Origin: Methylobacter psychrophilus
GTDB taxonomy: Bacteria > Pseudomonadota > Gammaproteobacteria > Methylococcales > Methylomonadaceae
Assembly (NCBI RefSeq): GCF_025583945.1
Contig: NZ_JAOEGU010000013.1
Span: forward strand, 1-64,000
Direction: 5' to 3'
Length of the DNA stretch: 64,000 nt
A model generated the notes under the pieces. It was given only the letters and a program-made list of their open reading frames with translations. It had not been told where the DNA came from and searched no databases. The position numbers were made by a program, and so were the translations under genes. Below are positions 39,000 to 48,434 of the stretch, one piece after another; the first letter of the stretch is position 1, and each line of letters opens with the position of its first letter.

Positions 39000-39896
39000 A
39001 TGAAAAAGATTATTGTGATGTCAGGTGATATTGGCAGTGGAAAATCCTCTGTGGCAACGGCACTAAAACAGCTGACTGACTATGACATCATCGGCACTGG
39101 AACCATCCAGCGCGCCATTGCAAAAAGACGTGGGGTAACCACCCTGGAGCTGAATAAAATATCACAAACAGACCGTAGCATTGATGATGAAATCGATTCT
39201 TATGTGATTGAAACAGGCAAAACCAAAGATCACTTAATCCTTGATTCCAGACTGGCCTGGCACTTTATTCCGACTGCCTTTAAAGTCTTTTTATCGGTTG
39301 ATCCGGTTGTTGGTGCCGAACGGGTATTTAATGCCTCACGCAATGACGAAAATAATCCTTCACTGGAAATAACGCTTGAAAATAACCTGAAGCGCCAAAC
39401 AATCGAAGACCAACGTTTTAACCAACTATACAACATCAATTTTAGAAAATACGCTAATTACAACCTGATTATTGATACCTCCCATACCTCCCCTGAAACC
39501 ATTGCAAAAAAAATAAGGGCTTGTTTTGATGACTGGTTAAGACAAGGTTTTTATTCATCACTATGGATAGCTCCCAGAAAATTATTACCAACACACGCTA
39601 TAAAAGAGTTTATTGGTGATGCACCTAACAATGATGAACCTCAAGCCAATCAACCTGTGAATGTTTTTGTTTACAACGGTTTTATTTATATTCAGGATGG
39701 GCACCAGGAAGTCATTGCCGCCCACAAAGCCGGGATTGAGTTAATTTCTGCGAACATTTTAACTGAAGAACCCGTCGATGAATTGAGTCCGGGACTCACC
39801 GCCAGTGAAATTGCCAATAATGTCTCTTTATCAATGCTGCATGACTGGGAAGCAGCGTTAGGCTTTAAATACAGCAGTTACCCCGAAAAACTTTAA
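39000..39896 (+). CDS. Cytidylate-kinase-like P-loop protein with ParB-like C-terminal region
   Basis: Residues 1-185 resemble archaeal/type-2 cytidylate kinase: P-loop SGDIGSGKSS, IIGTGTIQRAIAKRRGVTTLELNK, a DDEIDSYV acidic stretch and LILDSRLAWHF, in the family order. This suggests nucleoside monophosphate phosphorylation, or a related small-molecule kinase. Residues ~215-260 (NVFVYNGFIYIQDGHQEVIAAHKAGIELI) look like a ParB/sulfiredoxin-type nuclease-fold core in which G-H replaces the usual G-HR. That second assignment is less certain. The gene stands alone, preceded by 160 non-coding bases and followed by dispersed repeats. It would not replace the housekeeping Cmk without more evidence. 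Confidence 0.75.
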   Translation: MKKIIVMSGDIGSGKSSVATALKQLTDYDIIGTGTIQRAIAKRRGVTTLELNKISQTDRSIDDEIDSYVIETGKTKDHLILDSRLAWHFIPTAFKVFLSVDPVVGAERVFNASRNDENNPSLEITLENNLKRQTIEDQRFNQLYNINFRKYANYNLIIDTSHTSPETIAKKIRACFDDWLRQGFYSSLWIAPRKLLPTHAIKEFIGDAPNNDEPQANQPVNVFVYNGFIYIQDGHQEVIAAHKAGIELISANILTEEPVDELSPGLTASEIANNVSLSMLHDWEAALGFKYSSYPEKL

Positions 39897-40222
39897 AAAT
39901 ATCACCACGAACGACTGCATGGATGCAGGAGGTAGAGCAATGCAGGAGCAATTGCCGACGACTGCATGGATGCAGGAGATAGAGCAATGCAGGAGCAATT
40001 GCCGAGACACGAAGAAAAACAGAAAACTTCGTGTCCTTCGTGTCTTCGTGGTGAATAATTTTTACCTTTCTACATCTCCGCCAGACCTTCCGATTTCTCA
40101 AGTTACATTGCTAACCCTACCTACGCGACTATTCCGAGAAACTTTAAAAAATATCACCACGAAGATCACGAAGAAAAACAGAAAACTTCGTGTCCTTCGT
40201 GTCTTCGTGATGAATAGCCTTT
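39897..40222. repeat. Cluster of dispersed CCACGAAG-type repeats and a tandem duplication
   Basis: Two copies of a hairpin-forming sequence (gaagaaaaacagaaaacttc then gtgtccttcgtgtcttcgtg) lie at about 40010-40054 and 40169-40213. Each is preceded by 'aatatcaccacgaa'. Between the kinase-like gene and the first copy is a 47-base tandem duplication (gactgcatggatgcaggag ... gagcaattgccg) at 39910-40005. The second hairpin reaches to within 10 bases of the radA stop codon. Confidence 0.8.
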
Positions 40223-41596
40223 CTACATTTCCGCCAGAATATCCAGCGCTTCAGAAATTGTCGACACGGCATGAATTTCCAAGCCTTTAATCGGCGTTTT
40301 CGGGGCATTGGCTTTGGGAATGACTGCCTTTTTAAAACCGTGTTTTGCCGCATCATTAAGACGCGCATGACCATTGGCAACAGGCCTGATTTCACCGCTC
40401 AAACCAATTTCCCCAAAAAAGAACACATCATGCGGTATCACTTTATTTTTCAAACTGGAAACAATCCCGACCACAATCGCTAAATCAGAACTGGTTTCTG
40501 TGACTTTAATACCACCGACAACATTGGCATAAATTTCATCCTGTCCGGTAAAAACATTACCGTGCCGATAAAGTACCGCCAGCAACATGGCCAGACGATT
40601 TTGATCAAAGCCAACCGCCAATCGTCTTGGATTACCATATTGACATTCAGTAACCAAGGCCTGAATTTCCACCAATAAAGGCCGCGTACCTTCCCACAAC
40701 ACCGTTACCACGCTGCCGGATGACGGCTTTTCCGCCCGGTTTAAAAACATCGCCGAAGGATTTTTGACTTCTTTAAGCCCGGTACTGTCCATGGCAAAAA
40801 AGCCCAATTCGCCAACACTGCCAAAACGATTTTTATCGGCTCTTAACACCCGAAATCGCGCATCGTCCGTTGAACCCAACATCACCTGCGTATCGACAAT
40901 ATGGCTTAATGTCATCGGTCCCGCCAGCGATTGATCCTTGGTCACATGCCCGACCATAAAAATGGACACCTGATGTTTTTTTGCATATTGCGTCAGATAA
41001 CTGGCCGATTCCCTGACTTGAGAAACCGAGCCTGGTGCAGAGTCGGTATCTTGAGTATGCATCACCTGAATTGAGTCAATCACCAAAATTTTGGGCTTTA
41101 TTTCATCCAAAACGTCACAAATGCGCTGCACCGACGTTTCCATCAGCATCATCATTTTAGCGGCCGGCAGCTTTAAACGATGTGCTCTTTCAGCAATCTG
41201 CTGCAAGGATTCCTCACCTGACACATACAAAACACTAATCGAGCGATCGGCAATATTGGCAATCGCCTGTAATAACAGCGTGCTCTTTCCTGCCCCCGGT
41301 GCACCACCAATCAACACCACACTACCGGTAACAATACCTCCGCCTAAAACACGGTCAAATTCTGAAATACCGGTTGAAATACGTTCAGCTTGCGACAAAT
41401 TGACATCAGATAATAATTTAACCTCGGAGCGACTCCCGGCGTAGCCTGTGCGACTGCTATGCTCTGTGGATGCTGACCCCAGCCTGATTTCCTTAATCGT
41501 ATTCCATTCGCCGCAACTGGTACATTGCCCACCCCAACGCGGATAATCTGCGCCACATTGATCGCAAACAAACGCCGTTTTGATTTTTTTTGCCAT
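40223..41596 (-). CDS. radA: DNA repair protein RadA (Sms)
   Basis: All RadA landmarks are present: an N-terminal four-Cys zinc finger (CDQCGADYPRWGGQCTSCGEW), Walker A GGAPGAGKSTLL (~96-107), the RadA-specific DKNRFGSVGELGFF, and a C-terminal Lon-protease-like domain (~290-457). RadA is a RecA-like ATPase that drives branch migration in recombinational repair. Its 457 residues are the normal length. The atpG stop lies 30 bases upstream on the same strand, so radA may be read from the ATPase transcript as well as its own promoter. Confidence 0.97.
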   Translation of the reverse strand: MAKKIKTAFVCDQCGADYPRWGGQCTSCGEWNTIKEIRLGSASTEHSSRTGYAGSRSEVKLLSDVNLSQAERISTGISEFDRVLGGGIVTGSVVLIGGAPGAGKSTLLLQAIANIADRSISVLYVSGEESLQQIAERAHRLKLPAAKMMMLMETSVQRICDVLDEIKPKILVIDSIQVMHTQDTDSAPGSVSQVRESASYLTQYAKKHQVSIFMVGHVTKDQSLAGPMTLSHIVDTQVMLGSTDDARFRVLRADKNRFGSVGELGFFAMDSTGLKEVKNPSAMFLNRAEKPSSGSVVTVLWEGTRPLLVEIQALVTECQYGNPRRLAVGFDQNRLAMLLAVLYRHGNVFTGQDEIYANVVGGIKVTETSSDLAIVVGIVSSLKNKVIPHDVFFFGEIGLSGEIRPVANGHARLNDAAKHGFKKAVIPKANAPKTPIKGLEIHAVSTISEALDILAEM

Positions 41597-41625
41597 TATT
41601 TACTTAACACCGTTACCTTTACTTT

Positions 41626-42474
41626 TTAATTAATTTCCGAGTTTAACAAAATAACTTCAATTTCTTCGGTTATTTCTTCCTGGCGATAGATTTGGGATTT
41701 TCGGCGCAGATTGACCGTTTCATCATCCAGATGTTTTACCGCCCCTTCCAAATGCTGTAAACGACGCTGGTTTTCGGCCATTAACGACAGGTAAAAAATC
41801 TCATGTAATACCGCAAACAGGTAATGATCGACCAAATCAGCAAAAAAATCGTCGGGCTCCAGATTAAGTAGCGGTGGGTTTCCATAAGCAGATAGTCGTT
41901 GTTGCTGCTGTGAAAAAGGTGGCAATATCTGCCTGCGGGTAATTTGACCTGTGCTGTTATCGTGATAAGTAACCGTCAACTGTAGTGTCGAGGTAGTCTT
42001 GTTCGCTTTATTAATATCGCCTTTGGCAACCGATAATAAACTGATGGTATCAATCAGACGATTAAGAATAATTGGTACTTCTTCTGCGACATTGGCACCG
42101 GCAATTGTAGCGATAACGTCAGGCGAATTATCTGCCAGCCGGTTACCAAGTCGACTGCCAATGGCAATAATGCCGGCATAAGTTTCGGTGTTAAGCGTAT
42201 CAAGCAGGCTTTCGTTAAAATCACCACAAAAACCACGCTCGGCACCCACCAAAATACCAATAGATAGGGCATTTTTATCAATGACCGGTAACGGGTAAAA
42301 ATCCAGAAAATCCATGGCCGCATTTTCAATATTAATCACCGCTTGACCCTGCATGGTTTGAAAACGCCCCAGTTTGTGAATTTCAATCAACGCCAGGTTT
42401 TTCATTGCATTTAAAATGCTGCGTATCTCCTCCATTTGAGCGATATGCAATTGTAGTTCACGGCTTTGGCTCAT
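41626..42474 (-). CDS. atpG: N-ATPase gamma subunit
   Basis: At 282 residues it has the gamma-subunit N-terminal helix ([26 protein letters not shown]), a central [20 protein letters not shown] segment, and a C-terminal helix ([26 protein letters not shown]). This places it as the rotor shaft that couples F1 to the c ring. It is the last subunit gene of the operon, as expected for N-ATPases (order D-C-Q-R-B-E-F-A-G), and overlaps atpA by four bases. The sequence is divergent from housekeeping gamma, consistent with a second ATPase. Confidence 0.88.
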   Translation of the reverse strand: MSQSRELQLHIAQMEEIRSILNAMKNLALIEIHKLGRFQTMQGQAVINIENAAMDFLDFYPLPVIDKNALSIGILVGAERGFCGDFNESLLDTLNTETYAGIIAIGSRLGNRLADNSPDVIATIAGANVAEEVPIILNRLIDTISLLSVAKGDINKANKTTSTLQLTVTYHDNSTGQITRRQILPPFSQQQQRLSAYGNPPLLNLEPDDFFADLVDHYLFAVLHEIFYLSLMAENQRRLQHLEGAVKHLDDETVNLRRKSQIYRQEEITEEIEVILLNSEIN

Positions 42475-43979
42475 GGCTGTCCGGGGTCACTATTAAGCCA
42501 CTCGCTGACGGTTTGCCGCCATTGTTCAGGACTGCTATCCAACGTTAAGTCGGTGCTGTTAATACCCTGACTAATAAGCCCCAGATAGCCCATAAGCTCT
42601 TTAGGCTCGGCCTTATTAAATAACCCGTCATTAAACGCCGTCAGCCAGGCTAATTGAAAAAGACTACCAAGCGGCGTCAAGCGGTCCTGTTTTAAAATTT
42701 CCCGTAACAGACGTCCGCGTTTAATCCGTACTTCCATAGAGGCTTCCAGACGTTGACCAAATCGGGTAAAAGATTCAAGTTCCAAAAACTGTAAATAATC
42801 CAGTTTCATTTGTCCGGCTTGATTGCTGATATTGGCATGTTGGGCATTGCCGCCTATGCGTGATACCGATTTAGTAATGTCGATAGCAGGACGAAACCCT
42901 GAAACAAACAGATCATTATCCAGATATATTTGTCCGTCGGTAATAGAAATAAGATTAGTTGGAATATAGGCGGCAATTTCGCCCTGCCTGGTTTCGACTA
43001 TCGGCAATGCAGTCATGCTCCCGCCGCCGTTTTCAGCATTCAAACTGGTTGAGCGTTCCAATAAACGGGAGTGGATAAAAAAAATATCGCCGGGATAAGC
43101 CTCACGCCCTGGGGGTCTGCGTAACAACAAAGACAGCTCCCGATAAGTTCTGGCATGGGTCGATAAATCATCGTAAATAATCAGCGTATCCCTGCCCTGT
43201 GCCATCCAGTATTCAGCGAGTGCACAACCTGCAAATGGCGCGATATATTGTAAACCCGGCAAAGCACTGGCTTCAGCGACCACACAAACCGTGTAATCCA
43301 GCGCACCATGCTTACGCAAGGTTTCCAGAGTACTGACGACGGCCGAACGCTTCTGGCCAATCAGCACGTAAATACAAATAACATCTTGATTTTTTTGATT
43401 AATAACCGTGTCGATAGCAATTGAACTTCTGCCCAACCCTTCGTCACCCACAATCAATTGTCGCTGACCTTTGCCGATGGGAATGAGCGTATCAATAATT
43501 TTAATCCCGGTGTAGAGCGGTTTATTAACAAAATTCCGGGCAATAATGGCCGGCGAGCTTTTTTCCAGATTTTCACGACCTACCGGGGTTGGTGATGGCA
43601 GACCATCCAGCGGTGTTCCCAAGGGGTCAATAACCCGGCCTAAAAACTCATCCCCAACCGGTATACTGAGCGAATGTCGAGCAAGAAAAACAGTCGTACC
43701 TGACGTCAGGGTTTCGGTTTCATACAATAAAATAGCACCGATTCTGTCACGATTAAGGTCAAACACCATACCTCGACTACCATCGGCAAAAATCAGAATG
43801 TCTTCGATAGCTACTGAGGGCAAACCCTTAATCCAGCTAATCCCGTCACCAACGGCAACCACAGTACCTTGTTCAGTAACACGCAACCCCAACTGATAGT
43901 TAACCAGCCAATCTGCCTGTTTATCCAACAAATTGCTAAATATTTCAGGCTTACTCAGCGTCATTGGCAATCTCGGCAA
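42471..43979 (-). CDS. atpA: N-ATPase alpha subunit with atypical P-loop
   Basis: The protein is 502 residues. It carries [36 protein letters not shown], a [16 protein letters not shown] equivalent and the Arg-containing [13 protein letters not shown]. The alpha P-loop, normally GDRQTGKT, reads GDEGLGRSS, so the phosphate-binding Lys is Arg and Thr is Ser. Alpha sites are non-catalytic, so the enzyme may still work but with altered nucleotide regulation. The gene overlaps atpF by 29 bases and atpG by 4, indicating translational coupling. It belongs to the alternative N-type ATPase; the housekeeping F-ATPase is presumably elsewhere. Confidence 0.93.
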   Translation of the reverse strand: MPRLPMTLSKPEIFSNLLDKQADWLVNYQLGLRVTEQGTVVAVGDGISWIKGLPSVAIEDILIFADGSRGMVFDLNRDRIGAILLYETETLTSGTTVFLARHSLSIPVGDEFLGRVIDPLGTPLDGLPSPTPVGRENLEKSSPAIIARNFVNKPLYTGIKIIDTLIPIGKGQRQLIVGDEGLGRSSIAIDTVINQKNQDVICIYVLIGQKRSAVVSTLETLRKHGALDYTVCVVAEASALPGLQYIAPFAGCALAEYWMAQGRDTLIIYDDLSTHARTYRELSLLLRRPPGREAYPGDIFFIHSRLLERSTSLNAENGGGSMTALPIVETRQGEIAAYIPTNLISITDGQIYLDNDLFVSGFRPAIDITKSVSRIGGNAQHANISNQAGQMKLDYLQFLELESFTRFGQRLEASMEVRIKRGRLLREILKQDRLTPLGSLFQLAWLTAFNDGLFNKAEPKELMGYLGLISQGINSTDLTLDSSPEQWRQTVSEWLNSDPGQP

Positions 43980-44700
43980 AACCGATCAGCTCATGTTGCA
44001 GGTTGGCGTTTAAAACCCAGGCACCTATATCCATACGCACTCCGGCGATTAACTCTGCATCCTGATGATATTGAACATTAATTGGACTATTAATTAACAA
44101 ACCAAGCTTTTGTTCCAACGGTAACCGCAACTCAGCCGTTAAAGGATAGGCGCTGGTTATTTTAATCGGCACCGATTTTTTGGTTCCTAATAATTGTAGA
44201 CACAAGACACAGGCTGCCGGTAACGTCTTTAAGTTATCCAATAACAGGGCAAATAAGCGTGCCTCCAACTCAGGACTGGCTGATTTTTTTAGCAGTATTC
44301 CGGCAAAACGGGCACCGTTTTGTAATGCCTGCTTTTCGGTTTGACGTTGAATTTCTTCCTGCTGACGCTGGAGTGTTACCTTGTTTTTTTGCCGCTCCTG
44401 CTCAAGATCATTATTCAGTTGAACCAATTGTGCTTTTCTCTCGATGTCGATTTGCTGATGCAGAGCAGTAAAAGCCCCTTGTTTTTCCTGCTCCCACAGC
44501 TTTTGGCGATTTTCATAAAGGCTGCGCTGTTCTTCCGCCTGCTGTTGCAGGGTTTTTGCATCGGCAAGCGCTTGATCAATAAATTGCTTACGCCTGGCAA
44601 TAACTTCCAGCAAAGGTTTATAAAAAAGGCGCTGCAAAATCCAGATCAGAATCAGGAAATTGATGATTTCAAGGATAAAGGTGGATAAGTTGAATTCCAT
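43951..44700 (-). CDS. atpF: N-ATPase subunit b, with delta-like C-terminal domain
   Basis: A single N-terminal membrane helix ([20 protein letters not shown]) and a long charged coiled coil (about 30-130) form the b-type stalk. From about 140 to 249 the sequence looks like the C-terminal part of subunit delta ([19 protein letters not shown], then [19 protein letters not shown]). This b-delta fusion is expected for N-ATPases, which lack a separate atpH. It links F0 subunit a to the alpha/beta head as a stator. The region before it (44701-44826) holds an imperfect inverted repeat. Confidence 0.87.
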   Translation of the reverse strand: MEFNLSTFILEIINFLILIWILQRLFYKPLLEVIARRKQFIDQALADAKTLQQQAEEQRSLYENRQKLWEQEKQGAFTALHQQIDIERKAQLVQLNNDLEQERQKNKVTLQRQQEEIQRQTEKQALQNGARFAGILLKKSASPELEARLFALLLDNLKTLPAACVLCLQLLGTKKSVPIKITSAYPLTAELRLPLEQKLGLLINSPINVQYHQDAELIAGVRMDIGAWVLNANLQHELIGFAEIANDAE

Positions 44701-44826
44701 AGACTTTAAGTATTGAATAAAAAATTTTTCACCACGAACGACTGCACGAAGAACAGGCTAAAGGCACAAGGCTAAAGGTAAAAATCTGATTTCCAACGGT
44801 CACTCTTTGCCTTTTGCCTTGTATCT
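44701..44826. repeat. Inverted repeat between atpE and atpF
   Basis: CAAGGCTAAAGGTAAA (44767-44782) and TTTGCCTTTTGCCTTG (44806-44821) form an imperfect stem. A short piece resembling the CCACGAA repeat (tcaccacgaacgactgcacg) lies at about 44728-44748. It separates two ATPase genes that are otherwise tightly packed. Confidence 0.6.
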
Positions 44827-45093
44827 TTATTTAATAATGTATTCAAGCAATGGATTTCTGAATAAGACAATCAAGATAATCACTAGGCAATAAATCGCCA
44901 GTGATTCAATCATGGCCAAACCGATAAACAAGGTACGCATAATTGAACGTTCCGATTCCGGTTGCCGGGATAAGGCATCAAGCGCACTACTGATGGCTTT
45001 ACCCATGGCCAACGCAGGTAACATGACTCCCAAAGCGATGCCGATAATTGCCGCAACGCTGGAACCCAAAACAATCAAGGCGATATCAGACAT
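44827..45093 (-). CDS. atpE: N-ATPase subunit c
   Basis: The 88-residue hairpin of two membrane helices contains the polar loop RQPESE and the ion-binding Glu in AMIESLAIYCLV. ES...Y in helix 2 is the pattern of Na+-binding rings. However, the helix-1 position 13 residues before RQP, which is Gln or Glu in Na+-type rings, is Met here (PALAMGKA). The coupling ion therefore cannot be read safely, and N-type rings shown to be H+-specific are known. It is three bases from atpB and forms the rotor ring. Confidence 0.92.
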   Translation of the reverse strand: MSDIALIVLGSSVAAIIGIALGVMLPALAMGKAISSALDALSRQPESERSIMRTLFIGLAMIESLAIYCLVIILIVLFRNPLLEYIIK

Positions 45094-45096
45094 AAT

Positions 45097-45762
45097 TTAC
45101 TCCGATGAATTAAGTTGTTGGGATTGCATGGCTCCTGCCAAATAAATGAGTGCCAGCATACCGAAGATATAGGCCTGCACCAGCGCTTCAATAATATGTA
45201 ACATCAAAATGGGAATCGGTGCGAGAAAGCCTGCCACCAGTAAAATCAACATCGCGGCCATTTCCAGACTCATCATATTGCCAAATAACCGAATCGCCAG
45301 CGCCAGAGTACGGGTAAATTCACTAATAAGATGAAAAGGCAGCAAAATCGGACTGGGTGTGAGGTAATGATGCAGATAATTTTTTAATCCCAGTGTTTTT
45401 ATGCCAAACCAGTGTACCGAAAAAAAGACTAAAACAGCCAGTGCCGAGGTTACCGAAAGGTCGCGGGTAGGTGAATCCAGACCAGGAATTAAACCCACCA
45501 GATTGGCAATGATCAGAAACAGCCAAAGGGAAGCGATAAAAGGCATTATTTGCCGGCCATGCTCAGGCGCGACAGCGATTATGGCATCATCGATAGCTGC
45601 GACAATGCCTTCCACCATAATTTGTAAAGAATTGGGCAACATCTCCAGGTACCGGGTTGAAAACCAGGCTATCACCGTAATGACCGCCATAATTCCCCAT
45701 GTGGTAATGATTGGTGCACCAATGACTACGGGTCCTAAAGCAAATGAAAATTCATGATCCAT
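45097..45762 (-). CDS. atpB: N-ATPase subunit a
   Basis: The protein is 221 residues with five to six membrane helices. The essential Arg lies in LISEFTRTLALAIRLFGNMMSLEM, and IFGMLALIYLAGA near the C-terminus also marks subunit a. This subunit forms the ion half-channels facing the c ring. It is shorter than the housekeeping subunit, as usual for the N-type. It directly follows atpQ, with only 51 bases between them, where N-ATPase operons normally carry atpR. Confidence 0.92.
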   Translation of the reverse strand: MDHEFSFALGPVVIGAPIITTWGIMAVITVIAWFSTRYLEMLPNSLQIMVEGIVAAIDDAIIAVAPEHGRQIMPFIASLWLFLIIANLVGLIPGLDSPTRDLSVTSALAVLVFFSVHWFGIKTLGLKNYLHHYLTPSPILLPFHLISEFTRTLALAIRLFGNMMSLEMAAMLILLVAGFLAPIPILMLHIIEALVQAYIFGMLALIYLAGAMQSQQLNSSE

Positions 45763-45783
45763 GATTCAGTCTCATTTATCTTG

Positions 45784-45810
45784 AAAGCCCTTTTCAAAGC
45801 AGAGGGCTTT
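45784..45810 (-). promoter_or_regulatory. Stem-loop between atpQ and atpB
   Basis: AAAGCCCT and AGGGCTTT form an 8-bp perfect stem with an 11-base loop in the short gap where atpR would be expected. There is no following U-run on the minus strand, so it is more likely an mRNA processing or stability element than a terminator. Confidence 0.5.
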
Positions 45811-45813
45811 ACT

Positions 45814-46092
45814 CTATTTATCTTTAATCAGAAAATACACGTTAAAAATCCCGATAACCAGACCGGTAAACAATAAACTTAAGGTCCAACGTGTTGAGTA
45901 ACCTTCCAGCAAACCATCCAGCCAATGCCCCAGATAAACGCCGCTAACAATGGGTAACACCATGACCAGACCCAAGGTGCCGATATAAACCGTTTGTGAT
46001 AACAAATTCGGCCTGTCATGTTCCGCTTTTTTAATGCGTTTAAGCTGACTTTCAATCTTTTTTTTGAGGTGCTGTTGATTATTCATAATCAC
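45814..46092 (-). CDS. atpQ: N-ATPase accessory subunit AtpQ (AtpI/ATPase_gene1 family)
   Basis: This 92-residue protein has a charged N-terminal helix and two membrane helices. VYIGTLGLVMVLPIVSGVYLGHWLD and WTLSLLFTGLVIGIFNVYFLIKD match the ATPase_gene1/AtpQ pattern. These small proteins are thought to help assemble the c ring or carry divalent cations; the role is not settled. It is separated from atpC by two repeat elements and followed, without atpR, by atpB. Confidence 0.8.
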   Translation of the reverse strand: MIMNNQQHLKKKIESQLKRIKKAEHDRPNLLSQTVYIGTLGLVMVLPIVSGVYLGHWLDGLLEGYSTRWTLSLLFTGLVIGIFNVYFLIKDK

Positions 46093-46191
46093 TATAAAAA
46101 GGCGGTAGAAAAACCTGTTTACCGTTCCCGGTATCTAACAGCAATGCTACTCTGATTACAATAAAGTGCTACCTCAAATAAAAAATATAGC

Positions 46192-46289
46192 TATAGTCTT
46201 TCAGAAATTAAATTTTGAGCCCGTACGGATAACATCCCTTGAAGGGATGGTATCCGTTAGCATCGAAATTATTTATCTGAAAGTCTATA
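46192..46289. repeat. Dispersed palindromic element, copy 3 (inverted orientation)
   Basis: It starts TATAGTCTTTCAGAAATTAA and ends AAATTATTTATCTGAAAGTC plus TATA. The central hairpin GGATAACATCCCTTGAAGG continues into its complement GGGATGGTATCC. It is the reverse-orientation relative of copies 2 and 4 and shares the 'ccgtacgg' arm with copy 4. Confidence 0.9.
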
Positions 46290-46454
46290 TACTCGATGTT
46301 CAAGTTTTTTTAGCTTGACTGGGACGAACCTAGATAAATCAAGATGTTTTCGTCAATAGACTTAAGTGCCACATGATCTCAATCATGGCTGTAAGGCTTG
46401 ATTGAATGTGCTTCTCTAAAATCAAGAATTAAAAACTTGAACATCGAGTATATA
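46286..46454. mobile_element. 169-bp MITE-like element with 24-bp perfect terminal inverted repeats
   Basis: The first 24 bases (46286-46309, TATATACTCGATGTTCAAG...) are the exact reverse complement of the last 24 (46431-46454, ...CTTGAACATCGAGTATATA). The interior has no coding capacity. It ends about five bases before the atpC stop codon on the other side and overlaps the end of the adjacent palindromic element. Confidence 0.85.
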
Positions 46455-46459
46455 AATAT

Positions 46460-48303
<1,844 letters not shown>

Positions 48304-48434
48304 TTATAAAGAATGGGCTTTGCTAAAATCAAATACCGCCTATCTACTGTATACTGGATTTGATCCCATGCCACAAAATATTCTGCACATTGAATCCTGA
48401 AACAAAACAAGAAAATAATCAAGCAACATAAATA

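Larger units (their letters stand above)
46093..46459. other. atpC-atpQ intergenic region occupied by two palindromic elements
   Basis: In an operon whose other gaps are mostly overlaps or a few bases, this 367-base gap is filled largely by the dispersed element copy 3 (46192-46289) and a different inverted-repeat element (46286-46454), which abut at a TA-rich junction. Confidence 0.8.
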
